57,797 nucleotides of DNA, taken from Neptuniibacter caesariensis. GTDB lineage: Bacteria > Pseudomonadota > Gammaproteobacteria > Pseudomonadales > Balneatricaceae. Numbering within the stretch: position 1 is the first letter of the stretch; each line of letters starts with the position of its first letter. The DNA is taken from the NCBI RefSeq assembly GCF_000153345.1, contig NZ_CH724125.1, forward strand, positions 606,833-664,629, given 5' to 3'. Position numbers and translations under genes: made by a program. The notes below the pieces were generated by a model. That model saw only the letters and a list, made by a program, of their open reading frames with translations. It was not told the origin of the DNA and made no database searches. Shown piece after piece: positions 18,153 to 26,021 of this stretch.

Positions 18153-19034
18153 CTAAACAGAATCTTCACGCTGAAGAGCGCTAATAATCTCATCATGCAT
18201 AGCCTCAATTGACGTTATATCCTGGGTTCCTTTTCTTCTAATTAACTCAACTCTCATTGAAGGTAGACTCGGAAGCCCTTCATCTTCTCCTAACACGATG
18301 AGTTCAGGTGCAAGGCTACATTGAGTCAAAACCGCGACACCAATACCACTGGTAGCCGCAATAATTTGTCCCGCCGTACTTGGGCTCTGATACACAATAT
18401 TGTATCGCTTGTTGCACTGATCCAGCTTTTCTAAGACGACTTTACGAATATGGCTGCCTTCATCATGAGCGGCAATGGGCAACGGGTCTTTATTCCAGGT
18501 TCCATAAGACTCTGACGCCACCCAGTGCACTTCCTCATTGAACAGAAAGGTTCCACGGTCTAACCCATGGACTGTCGTTATAGCTAAATCAAGCACTCCA
18601 GATTCGACTTGGTCAATCAATGCAGCGGATGGTTCGCAAGTCAGCATAATCTCAACATTAGGATACCTCTGGGCGAAAGCTCTGATAACAGGTGATAGAT
18701 ACGCCTGGGCATAATCTTCAGGAGCTCCTATCCGGATGATCCCCCGGACTTCTGTACCTCTGGTGATCTCCAGTGCTTCTGAATGCAGCTTTAGAATCTG
18801 ACGAGCATAAATGAGCAGATCATTTCCTATAGGGGTTAAGGAAATTCGCCTAGAATCCCGAATAAGAACTGGCGCCCCAATAGCAGATTCTAGTTTCTGT
18901 ATCTGTAGACTAATAGCCCCCTGAGATCGGCAGACTACGCGTGTAGCACCAGATATAGATCCCGCATCAACTGTCGCGACAAAAGATTTTAGCCAATCGA
19001 ACTGAAGGTCTTTCGCTCTCATAATCTCAAGCAT
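18153..19034 (-). CDS. LysR-family transcriptional regulator
   Basis: The 293-residue LysR protein has its helix-turn-helix at DAGSISGATRVVCRSQGAIS and a typical co-inducer domain (IIRIGAPEDYAQAYLSPVI, ATSGIGVAVLTQCSL). It is divergent from a DMT permease gene that starts 97 bp away, the usual arrangement of a LysR regulator with its target transporter. The first Met (19034) or the Met five codons later could be the start; neither has a strong ribosome site. The effector is unknown. Confidence 0.88.
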   Translation of the reverse strand: MLEIMRAKDLQFDWLKSFVATVDAGSISGATRVVCRSQGAISLQIQKLESAIGAPVLIRDSRRISLTPIGNDLLIYARQILKLHSEALEITRGTEVRGIIRIGAPEDYAQAYLSPVIRAFAQRYPNVEIMLTCEPSAALIDQVESGVLDLAITTVHGLDRGTFLFNEEVHWVASESYGTWNKDPLPIAAHDEGSHIRKVVLEKLDQCNKRYNIVYQSPSTAGQIIAATSGIGVAVLTQCSLAPELIVLGEDEGLPSLPSMRVELIRRKGTQDITSIEAMHDEIISALQREDSV

Positions 19035-19130
19035 TAAATAATCGAATAATAAGAATTTAAATTATTAGATTAATTAATTCAACGTAACTCCCTAAGGTAC
19101 CACCCGCTAATCAACGCATGAGCTGCCATC

Positions 19131-20006
19131 ATGATTTTAATTACTACGGACAGACGCCAAAGCACTCATACACTTCAAATGGTAAGTGGCGGGCTATTAC
19201 TGGGTACTATTGGTATATTTGTTATTAATGCCGAACAAGACCCAGCTACAACGGTGTTCTTTAGATGCCTTTTCGGATGCATTTCGCTAGGTCTATGGAT
19301 AGCTATTAAAGGCAAACTATCTCAATTAAAGCTTTCATCAAAAAGCCTACTCGCTGTTTTTGCTTCTGGAACCCTAATAGCCAGCATCTGGTGGCTATAC
19401 TTTGTATCTCTTGACTATATCTCTGTCGGTTTATCAACGCTGGTTTATCACCTTCAGCCTTTCTGGCTGGTTCTATTGGGATCTTTTCTATTCAAGGAAA
19501 GAATTACAAGAAGCACTATCGTGTTCTTGCTGATAGCCATTCTCGGGCTGGCATTAGCCAGCGGTGCATTCAATAAGATAGAAACCGTCGATGGTAGAGG
19601 CTTTATTATTGGGATAGGTCTTTGCCTGTTTGGGTCTTTTTTATATGCCATTACAACCCTGATAGCCAAAACAAACTCGGATATTTCGCCATTGGCTTTT
19701 GCTTGGTGGCAATGCCTGGTCGGAGCAGGAGTTACGAGCTGGAGCGTTTCCAATCACGTCTCTGTGTCTATAGGTTCTGGTTGGATTTGGCTAATTGGAC
19801 TTGGTGTTATACATACAGGGATTGCCTTCACACTTCTTTATGAGGGGATTAGAGGGCTGGATACCAGCCGCATTGCAATGCTTCAGTTTGTGTATCCGGG
19901 AACAGCATTAATCGTGGATTGGATCTATTTCAATCATTCATTAACACTCACTCAATGGGCAGGAGCATACTTACTTGGCATGGCACTGTGGTCGTTAAAA
20001 AAATGA
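19131..20006 (+). CDS. EamA/DMT-family permease
   Basis: The 291-residue protein has ten predicted membrane segments in two EamA repeats; the first ends VFLLIAILGLALASGAF and the second contains the usual glycine-rich last helices (WAGAYLLGMALWSL). It is a probable metabolite exporter controlled by the divergent LysR gene. The substrate cannot be read from sequence. Its 3' end faces the ectoine operon terminus. Confidence 0.82.
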   Translation: MILITTDRRQSTHTLQMVSGGLLLGTIGIFVINAEQDPATTVFFRCLFGCISLGLWIAIKGKLSQLKLSSKSLLAVFASGTLIASIWWLYFVSLDYISVGLSTLVYHLQPFWLVLLGSFLFKERITRSTIVFLLIAILGLALASGAFNKIETVDGRGFIIGIGLCLFGSFLYAITTLIAKTNSDISPLAFAWWQCLVGAGVTSWSVSNHVSVSIGSGWIWLIGLGVIHTGIAFTLLYEGIRGLDTSRIAMLQFVYPGTALIVDWIYFNHSLTLTQWAGAYLLGMALWSLKK

Positions 20007-20032
20007 CTTTACCGGATTAAAAAAGTGATGTT

Positions 20033-20049
20033 GGGGGATTAACTCCCCC
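20033..20049. terminator. Hairpin between DMT permease and ectD ends
   Basis: GGGGGA at 20033-20038 pairs with TCCCCC at 20044-20049 around a 5-nt loop. It lies a few bases beyond the ectD stop on the minus strand, and a T-run follows some ten bases later. It is a plausible but not ideal intrinsic terminator for ectABCD. Confidence 0.5.
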
Positions 20050-20054
20050 AGCTC

Positions 20055-20948
20055 TTAGATAGTTTTGATAGTTTCGCGAGAGCAAATAAATTCGGGGCGC
20101 GGGGGTTTACCGCAGAACGGGTCGAAAACCATATTATCAACATGGTTGTAGACGAAGAAAAGATTGCTGCGCGGATCAGGGGTGATGTTACTGTTAGAAC
20201 CGTGCATTACATTACAGTCGAAAACTAACACCGAGCCGGCCTTAGCCTCTGCGCAATCGATTCCATACTTTTCACTTAGATACTTCAAACTCTCATCACT
20301 AGGAACACCATATTCCTGCTTTTTCAAAGAGGATAGGTAATGATTATCCGGTGTTTCGCCTACACAGGTTACATACTCTTTATGTGACCCGGGCATGAGC
20401 ATCAATGCACCATTTTTTGCATCATTATCTGTAAGTAAGATCGAACAACTAACAGCACGCATCCGCGGCATTCCATCTTCTACATGCCAGGTCTCAAAGT
20501 CGGAGTGCCAATAAAACTCTCTTCCCCGGTAACCCGGTTTGAAGTTGAGGCGAGACTGATGAATATAAACATCTCCGCCCAGAATGAAGCGTGCGATGTC
20601 AGCAATTCGGGGATCTTTTGCAACATTTGAAAAGACCGGGTGATCTTTATGAATCTGAAAAACAGAACGCAACTCGCCATTATCAGGCTCTGTTATAGCT
20701 TCTGGAGAACCCAGTAACGATATGTCATTCTGCATTCGTTCTAATTCTGCCCTGAACATTTCAACTTCAGTCGCTGTAAACGTATTAGGCAGTAACAAAT
20801 ACCCCTTTTCATTGAAGCTCTCAATGTCAGCCTCACCCAGTAGTTCAGAACCGTCAATACCAGACGGATGGATGACTGGATCAACACGAGGCAACACTTC
20901 AGCAGAATCTTTAATTCTCGAAGGGTAAACATCTTCAGGCTGTAACAT
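20055..20948 (-). CDS. ectD: Ectoine hydroxylase
   Basis: The 297-residue enzyme is an Fe(II)/2-oxoglutarate dioxygenase that converts ectoine to 5-hydroxyectoine. The diagnostic EctD segment is present as FYWHSDFETWHVEDGMPRMR, giving iron ligands His148 and Asp150. The distal His249 lies in DCNVMHGSNSN. The length is normal for EctD. It is the last gene of ectABCD and begins ten bases after ectC, so both compatible solutes are made from one transcript. A hairpin lies just past its stop. Confidence 0.97.
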   Translation of the reverse strand: MLQPEDVYPSRIKDSAEVLPRVDPVIHPSGIDGSELLGEADIESFNEKGYLLLPNTFTATEVEMFRAELERMQNDISLLGSPEAITEPDNGELRSVFQIHKDHPVFSNVAKDPRIADIARFILGGDVYIHQSRLNFKPGYRGREFYWHSDFETWHVEDGMPRMRAVSCSILLTDNDAKNGALMLMPGSHKEYVTCVGETPDNHYLSSLKKQEYGVPSDESLKYLSEKYGIDCAEAKAGSVLVFDCNVMHGSNSNITPDPRSNLFFVYNHVDNMVFDPFCGKPPRPEFICSRETIKTI

Positions 20949-20958
20949 TTTAAGATCC

Positions 20959-21351
20959 TTAATCCCCTTCTAATGGATAAACTCCATTTTCGTCATGCAC
21001 CTCTTTACCATTAAGAGCAGGGTTAAAAACACAGGCCAGCTTTAGCTCAGTATGTGCACGTAAGAGGTGTTCATCATTCTTATCTAGAATGTAAATAGAG
21101 CCCGGTTTGATCGGGTGGATTTCCGCATCATCTAATGTTTCAACTTCACCCTCACCACTGATGCAATAAACCGATTCAAGGTGATTTTGATACCATATAT
21201 GGCTCTCAGTACCTGCATAGATGGTCGTAATATGGAAAGAGAATCCCATATTATCGTCTTTAAGTAGTAATCGAGTGCTCTCCCAGTTTCCATCGGGGGA
21301 TACAACACGGCGCTCTGATTTTTCAGCTTCTTGTAATGTACGTAAAATCAT
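20959..21351 (-). CDS. ectC: L-ectoine synthase
   Basis: The 130-residue cupin cyclises N-gamma-acetyl-L-2,4-diaminobutyrate to ectoine with loss of water. Family marks include [29 protein letters not shown]-like [20 protein letters not shown], and [20 protein letters not shown], which carry the metal-binding and substrate residues. The length is normal. The gene lies 11 bp after ectB. Confidence 0.97.
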   Translation of the reverse strand: MILRTLQEAEKSERRVVSPDGNWESTRLLLKDDNMGFSFHITTIYAGTESHIWYQNHLESVYCISGEGEVETLDDAEIHPIKPGSIYILDKNDEHLLRAHTELKLACVFNPALNGKEVHDENGVYPLEGD

Positions 21352-21362
21352 CAGGTTTTTCC

Positions 21363-22673
21363 TTATGCTGACTGGTGGTATACCGCGTCGAAGTAATCGT
21401 TATCTTCCGGAATGGTATTTTCTGCGTCACAAACATCTTTAATTGCCTGCTCAACAATATCGATCCCTTTTGCCAGGTTCTCTTGTTTGATCACAAGAGG
21501 ACAAAGGAACTTAACAACCTGATCGTCGGCACCACTGGTCTCAATAATCAAACCATTCTGGAAGCACTTTTTAGTGATTTTGGATGCAAGCTCACCGCTG
21601 ACACAGTTAATACCCTGAAACATGCCGCGGCCGCGCGTCGTAAAATTCCCCTCTCCGTATTTTTCTACGATTTTTTCAAGACGTTCCGATACATAGCGGC
21701 CTTTCTGTTTGATCTCTTTTGAGAACTGATCATCAGACCAGTAGTGATCAATTGCGGCCTTTGCTGTAACAAACGCAAAATTGTTACCGCGGAATGTGCC
21801 GTTATGCTCGCCCGGTTTCCATTGGTCAAGTTCAGGTTTAAACAAAACAACCGCGAATGGTAAACCGTAACCACCCAATGATTTGGAAAGAGTGACAATA
21901 TCTGGAGTGACCCCTGCTTCTTCAAAGCTGAAGTAAGTTCCCGTACGCCCGCAACCTGCCTGAATATCATCAATAATCAGTAGAATTTCATGCTTACGGC
22001 AAATCACTTCCAGATTTTGAAGCCATTTGAAATTGGCCGCGTTAATGCCACCCTCACCCTGAACAGTTTCAACAATTACTGCTGCCGGAAGATCAACACC
22101 GCTACTAGTATCTGACAGGACCTTTTCCAGATACTCAGTTGTATCTATTTCATCCCCTAGGTAGCCATCGTAAGGTACTCGTGTAACACCGCTAAGACTT
22201 ACACCTGCCGCACCACGATGATGGGAATTACCAGTAGCAGCCAAAGAACCAAGACTCACGCCGTGAAAACCATTAGTGAACGCAATGATATTTTCACGTC
22301 CGGTCACATTACGAGCCAGTTTCATTGCGGCTTCAACCGCATTGGTTCCTGTTGGACCGGTAAACTGCATTACGTAATCGAGCTGACGGGGTTTTAGGAT
22401 CTTTTCGTTAAAAGATTCCATGAACTCACCTTTCGCCTTGGTATGCATATCAAGGCCATGGGTGATGCCATCCTCTTCGATATACTTGATGAGTGCGGGT
22501 TTAAAAATGTCGTTGTTATGACCGTAGTTCAGTGTCCCTGCTCCCGCCAAAAAATCTAAATACTCACTACCTTCTTCATCGTATAGGAACTCACCTTTTG
22601 CCCGGTTAAAAATACGGGGAAAGGAGCGTGCATAAGACTGAACTTCAGATTCAATCTCTTCAAAAATTTTCAT
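21363..22673 (-). CDS. ectB: L-2,4-diaminobutyrate:2-oxoglutarate transaminase
   Basis: The 436-residue PLP enzyme converts aspartate semialdehyde plus glutamate to 2,4-diaminobutyrate. Class III aminotransferase marks are [15 protein letters not shown], with the cofactor-contacting Asp, and the PLP lysine at about 264 in [31 protein letters not shown] is typical of EctB. The C-terminus ([19 protein letters not shown]) is slightly longer than usual. A strong GGAGG ribosome site precedes the ATG but can fold into a small hairpin (see findings). Confidence 0.97.
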   Translation of the reverse strand: MKIFEEIESEVQSYARSFPRIFNRAKGEFLYDEEGSEYLDFLAGAGTLNYGHNNDIFKPALIKYIEEDGITHGLDMHTKAKGEFMESFNEKILKPRQLDYVMQFTGPTGTNAVEAAMKLARNVTGRENIIAFTNGFHGVSLGSLAATGNSHHRGAAGVSLSGVTRVPYDGYLGDEIDTTEYLEKVLSDTSSGVDLPAAVIVETVQGEGGINAANFKWLQNLEVICRKHEILLIIDDIQAGCGRTGTYFSFEEAGVTPDIVTLSKSLGGYGLPFAVVLFKPELDQWKPGEHNGTFRGNNFAFVTAKAAIDHYWSDDQFSKEIKQKGRYVSERLEKIVEKYGEGNFTTRGRGMFQGINCVSGELASKITKKCFQNGLIIETSGADDQVVKFLCPLVIKQENLAKGIDIVEQAIKDVCDAENTIPEDNDYFDAVYHQSA

Positions 22674-22677
22674 TATT

Positions 22678-22692
22678 AGCCTCCAAAAGGCT
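22678..22692 (-). promoter_or_regulatory. Small hairpin overlapping the ectB ribosome site
   Basis: On the transcribed strand AGCCT and AGGCT enclose a 5-nt loop. The GGAGG ribosome site of ectB lies partly in the loop and partly in the stem, so folding would mask it. Confidence 0.3.
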
Positions 22693-22724
22693 TATTGAGA
22701 TTTCAAAATTAATAGAGGGAAAAG

Positions 22725-23234
22725 CTAAACTGCATGAATGGGAGCAAACTGCTTGGCTGGGCCTGCCCGGTATAGAACTTCATCCTCATGATCATCTGAG
22801 AAGTGAATACCGCTTTCGAAAAGAGTATGGGTCTCAAGCGCCATATGATGTGTAGTAAAAAAGTTTTTAAACAACTTTTGAGACGCTGTATTACTTGGGG
22901 AAATAGTGGTTTCGATGTATTTCAGGTCATTATCTCGACTAAACAACCTAGCTAACATTTCGGATGCTATTCCTTGCCCACGGTACTCTGAGTCAAGCGC
23001 TACTTGCCAAATAAACAAGGTTCTTTGCCGCTTAGGAGGGACATAGCCTGATATGAAGCCCACGATCTCTCCCTGCTCGTTCTGAGCAACAATCGATGTT
23101 TCAGCAAAATCTTGGCATTGAAGCAGATTGCAATAAACAGAATTCGTATCAAGTGGAGGGCAACGTTCAATTAAAGCATGTACCTGAGCGCCATCCATAT
23201 CCTCAGGCTTTCTATAAGTTATTTCGTTAGACAT
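22725..23234 (-). CDS. ectA: L-2,4-diaminobutyrate N-gamma-acetyltransferase
   Basis: This GNAT-fold enzyme acetylates 2,4-diaminobutyrate with acetyl-CoA. Visible marks are TYRKPEDMDGAQVHALIERC, LDTNSVYCNLLQCQDFAETS, the acetyl-CoA loop DSEYRGQGIASEMLARL and the EctA-type TISPSNTASQKLF. The ATG at 23234 gives 169 residues and is preferred to the TTG five codons upstream. No strong ribosome site is visible. It is the first gene of ectABCD, and its promoter region holds a palindrome probably bound by the divergent MarR regulator. Confidence 0.96.
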   Translation of the reverse strand: MSNEITYRKPEDMDGAQVHALIERCPPLDTNSVYCNLLQCQDFAETSIVAQNEQGEIVGFISGYVPPKRQRTLFIWQVALDSEYRGQGIASEMLARLFSRDNDLKYIETTISPSNTASQKLFKNFFTTHHMALETHTLFESGIHFSDDHEDEVLYRAGPAKQFAPIHAV

Positions 23235-23258
23235 TCTAATATTTAGCAATGCAATTAT

Positions 23259-23279
23259 TTAGTAATACTATACATTATA
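23259..23279 (-). promoter_or_regulatory. Candidate ectA promoter -10 and overlapping operator
   Basis: On the minus strand a perfect TATAAT (23279-23274) is followed at once by TAGTATTACTAA (23270-23259), an almost perfect palindrome (TAGTA, one base, TACTA). Transcription would start inside the palindrome, a classic repressor position. TTGAAA lies 19 bp upstream of the TATAAT as a possible -35 box. Confidence 0.5.
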
Positions 23280-23366
23280 AAACACCAAGCTGGATCAATT
23301 TCAACCAGATATTTACCAAATCGCTTTAAAACGGTGCAAAAAAGCTCAAAAAAGCCAAAGTATTAA

Positions 23367-23378
23367 TTAGCATTACTA
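23367..23378 (+). promoter_or_regulatory. Second copy of the ect-region palindrome, before the MarR gene
   Basis: TTAGCATTACTA matches the ectA-proximal site at ten of twelve positions. It overlaps TACTAT, a possible -10 box for the MarR gene starting at 23451. This fits autoregulation. Confidence 0.4.
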
Positions 23379-23450
23379 TGTTTTTTTCTAAATTATGACA
23401 AGAGATGCAAGCTCGGATAAAATGCGCGCTTAATTAAAGTCAGGTTAGAA

Positions 23451-23945
23451 ATGATGGATAAAAGCCAAGACGCACTTGTACTTCTACGTCAGATCATCAG
23501 ATCTACAGATATGCAGGAAAAAGAGATTAGTCGGTTAACCGGGCTAACTCTGGCGCAACTGATGACAATGCAAGCATTAAGGCAGATTGCACCTGTGACT
23601 ACCGGTGAATTAGCTAAAGAGGTTACGCTGACGCAAGCCACCGTTACCAGTATTCTTGACCGCCTAGAAAAAAAAGAACTGATCACACGAGAACGTGGCC
23701 TAAATGACAAGCGCAAAGTGTGGATTTCACTGAGTACTAATGGGCTCGAACTAATGAAAGGCGCCCCTACGACTCAACAGGATATGTTTACCCGCCGCTT
23801 TGACGATATGCAAGACTGGGAACAGTCCATGATTATCTCTGCTCTGGAGAGGGTTTCCTTTATGCTGGATGCTCAGCACCTTGATGCTGCACCAATGCTG
23901 GATATCGGTCAAATTGACCGCCCCTCAGTTGACGTTGATAACTAG
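23451..23945 (+). CDS. ectR: MarR-family regulator, probable EctR
   Basis: The 164-residue MarR-type winged-helix protein has LTQATVTSILDRLEKKELITRERGLNDKR as recognition helix and wing, shown here as TQATVTSILDRLEKK and RERGLNDKRK. It is divergent from ectA with 216 bp between the starts, the arrangement of EctR1, a repressor of ectoine genes in halotolerant methylotrophs. The same short palindrome lies at the ectA start region, before this gene and just after it. I infer repression of ectABCD and itself. ATG at 23454 is an alternative start. Confidence 0.88.
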   Translation: MMDKSQDALVLLRQIIRSTDMQEKEISRLTGLTLAQLMTMQALRQIAPVTTGELAKEVTLTQATVTSILDRLEKKELITRERGLNDKRKVWISLSTNGLELMKGAPTTQQDMFTRRFDDMQDWEQSMIISALERVSFMLDAQHLDAAPMLDIGQIDRPSVDVDN

Positions 23946-23949
23946 TTAT

Positions 23950-23961
23950 TTAGCATTACTA
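23950..23961 (+). promoter_or_regulatory. Third copy of the ect-region palindrome, after ectR
   Basis: TTAGCATTACTA, identical to the copy before ectR, starts five bases beyond the ectR stop. No promoter needing it is evident here, so it may be an auxiliary site or chance. Confidence 0.35.
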
Positions 23962-24075
23962 AGAAATATATTCAAAAACATCACAATTAACTATTTGCTA
24001 ATTTCGATTAGATAGTGTTTCTAATTGTTCGCTTCTGGTACACAGCTGCCGTCGCTGATCACTTAAACAAACACT

Positions 24076-24136
24076 GTAGCGAGACACGTCCCGTGCCGAT
24101 AATGAGTCATTTCGGCATGAGGGCGTGCCTCGCTAC
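24076..24136. repeat. REP-like 61-bp imperfect palindrome
   Basis: The element begins GTAGCGAGACACGTCCCGTG and ends with the near-complement GAGGGCGTGCCTCGCTAC, so about 27 bases on each side pair with few mismatches. The GTAG end plus GC-rich palindrome is typical of bacterial REP sequences. It lies between convergent ectR and the GlxA-type gene and could also stop transcription both ways. Only one copy was noticed in the window. Confidence 0.6.
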
Positions 24137-24186
24137 GTAAGTGCCTTTCACCATACGAACGAGTCGCGTGGTGACGTCCAGTACGT

Positions 24187-25146
24187 CTAACCTAACCCCT
24201 TGCGGTATCGACTCGGCGTGCCCTCTCTCCACTGCTCCCAAGCTCTGCGCAAACTCCTCTCCGCTGCAAAGCCGCAGCGTTCTGCGATCGCATCTAATGA
24301 GAAGCTGGTTTGCTCAAGGAGCTGTCTAGCTAACTCTACCCGCGCTTGTTGCAGATATTGTTGGACACTAAAACCGGTCGCTTCGGTAAACAAACGCCGC
24401 AGGTGGCGCTCACTAAGAAACACCTCTTCTGCCAGCTGTGCAATTTTCCAATCTTGCCCGGGTGCTTGCATAATCAGGTCCTGAACTTTGTGGATGCGTG
24501 ACTGGGTATGGTTTCGGTGCTGTAGCCAGAAGCTAAGCTGGGGCTCATTTCCTGAACGGCGCTGATAAAGCACCATCTCCCGAGCAATCTCCAGAGCACT
24601 GTCCTGCCCCCAGTGTTCGGCCACCAGTTGCAAGCACAGGTCCAGGCCAGTGGTAATCCCTGCGCTGGTCCAGATATTTTCATCGGCGACGAAGATACAG
24701 TCTTCCTGAACCTGAGCGCGAGGTGCTATCTGCCCAAGCGAATGAGTCAGATCATGATGTGTGGTACAACGGCGTCCATCCAACAACCCCGCCTTTCCGG
24801 CCAAAATTGTTCCGGAACAGATCCCGGCCAGCAAGGCAAAATCAGCCCCCACAGTACTCAGCCAGTTTATTGACTGTTGATAGGCTGCTTCATGAAGATG
24901 GCGGTCCAGGCGACTGGTGCCAATTAATAACAACCAGTCATCCGGCTCGATGTTGTGCGGCAGCGGTTCTAACTGCGCCAGGTGTAACCCCTGTTTCGAA
25001 GAGACCTCAGGGCACGGTGATATATAGTGCAGTTCAAGCTCATCCTCTAATTTCGGATGAGCAAAGATCTGGGCAGGTGCTGCCAGATCCAGAATATGTA
25101 CTCTGGGTAGCACCAGCATATAGATTCGACGTCGCTTAGCCTGCAT
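24187..25146 (-). CDS. GlxA-type transcriptional regulator (DJ-1/PfpI + AraC)
   Basis: The 319-residue regulator has an N-terminal DJ-1/PfpI-like domain (IYMLVLPRVHILDLAAPAQIF; nucleophile-elbow region LLAGICSGTILAGKAGLLDG) and a C-terminal AraC domain (IAQLAEEVFLSERHLRRLF, DAIAERCGFAAERSLRRAW). Homologues control uptake or breakdown of small amines and amides. The start is put at the ATG at 25146, which overlaps the stop of the upstream isochorismatase-family gene, so the two form an operon. The region appears richer in G+C than its neighbours. Confidence 0.88.
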   Translation of the reverse strand: MQAKRRRIYMLVLPRVHILDLAAPAQIFAHPKLEDELELHYISPCPEVSSKQGLHLAQLEPLPHNIEPDDWLLLIGTSRLDRHLHEAAYQQSINWLSTVGADFALLAGICSGTILAGKAGLLDGRRCTTHHDLTHSLGQIAPRAQVQEDCIFVADENIWTSAGITTGLDLCLQLVAEHWGQDSALEIAREMVLYQRRSGNEPQLSFWLQHRNHTQSRIHKVQDLIMQAPGQDWKIAQLAEEVFLSERHLRRLFTEATGFSVQQYLQQARVELARQLLEQTSFSLDAIAERCGFAAERSLRRAWEQWREGTPSRYRKGLG

Positions 25147-25681
25147 ATTCCTCAGTCCAGCAAATCTTGGCAAAACGTTGATTCAATACCAGGCAGGTTC
25201 GCTGCTGAATCTCTTCAACGCTTACCAGCTTATCGGTAAAAGGGTCGTGCATTGGAAAAGTTAAAGTCGCGTCCACCACAAAATCTACCTCGTATCCCAG
25301 ATCACTACCGACACGGGTTGTTGTCTCACAGCATTGCTCGGTACGAATTCCACTGACAACCAGCTTGGTAATCCCTTTGGCCTGCAAATGTTCATGCAAG
25401 CCGCTTTCAAGCAGCGCATTATGAACATGCTTATTGAAAACCTGATCATCCGCCTGTTTATCAAGAAAGTCCATTAAACGGACATAACCGGACTCTGGAG
25501 AGAAGACTCCGCTTTTCTCATTATGCAGAACAAATACAACCTCCCACCCTTGCTGGCGGGCATGATGAATCAGTTGGTTTTGTTTTTTCTGATAGGGGAC
25601 AAACAGTTCATCTGTCCAGTAATCTCTGTGTTTAAATGAGTCCTGTACATCAATTACAAGCAGCGCTGTATCCGTCATCAT
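25136..25681 (-). CDS. Cysteine hydrolase, isochorismatase family
   Basis: The 181-residue protein has the catalytic triad pattern of the family: Asp in ALLVIDVQDSF, Lys in VFNKHVHNALLES, and Cys in VVSGIRTEQCCETTTR. Such enzymes hydrolyse amides such as nicotinamide, carbamoylsarcosine or maleamate, or vinyl ethers as in isochorismate. It lies upstream of and overlaps the GlxA-type gene, so that regulator likely controls it. Two adjacent ATGs (25681, 25678) compete as start. Two direct TATCGGAC repeats lie upstream. Confidence 0.9.
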   Translation of the reverse strand: MMTDTALLVIDVQDSFKHRDYWTDELFVPYQKKQNQLIHHARQQGWEVVFVLHNEKSGVFSPESGYVRLMDFLDKQADDQVFNKHVHNALLESGLHEHLQAKGITKLVVSGIRTEQCCETTTRVGSDLGYEVDFVVDATLTFPMHDPFTDKLVSVEEIQQRTCLVLNQRFAKICWTEEYAG

Positions 25682-26021
25682 TCTATCCTTTTCTGTTTTG
25701 TTAAACGTTGAATCTATTGTGCAAAACAGGGGCCTGAATAATCAGATAACTATCGGACCAATATCGGACAGAATTGGCCATTTGAAATTTCAAAATAAAT
25801 CTATGTTAGTCTGGAAAACAGCCTCAATTCACCGGGTATCAAAACGCTGTCTTATGACCGGGGTAATTTAAAAATACTTATAGCCTCTTTATATCTTATT
25901 AATCATCAAGTTACCTTGACTTTTAAAACATCCATGCTTGGTTTCAAAACATTCAAACCCCGTCTATTATTAGACGGCAATTCAATAACCAAATAGCAAG
26001 ATTCAGACGGAACGCAGTAAC
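25682..26021. other. 340-bp divergent intergenic region
   Basis: This AT-rich gap separates the isochorismatase-family operon from the solute-binding-GGDEF gene. It holds the direct repeats at 25751-25769. No open reading frame or RNA gene is convincing. Confidence 0.4.
25751..25769 (-). promoter_or_regulatory. Direct repeats TATCGGAC spaced one helical turn
   Basis: TATCGGAC occurs at 25751-25758 and again at 25762-25769, an 11-bp period. They lie 70-88 bp upstream of the isochorismatase-family gene. AraC-type regulators often bind such direct half-sites, so autoregulation by the GlxA-type protein is plausible. Confidence 0.4.
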
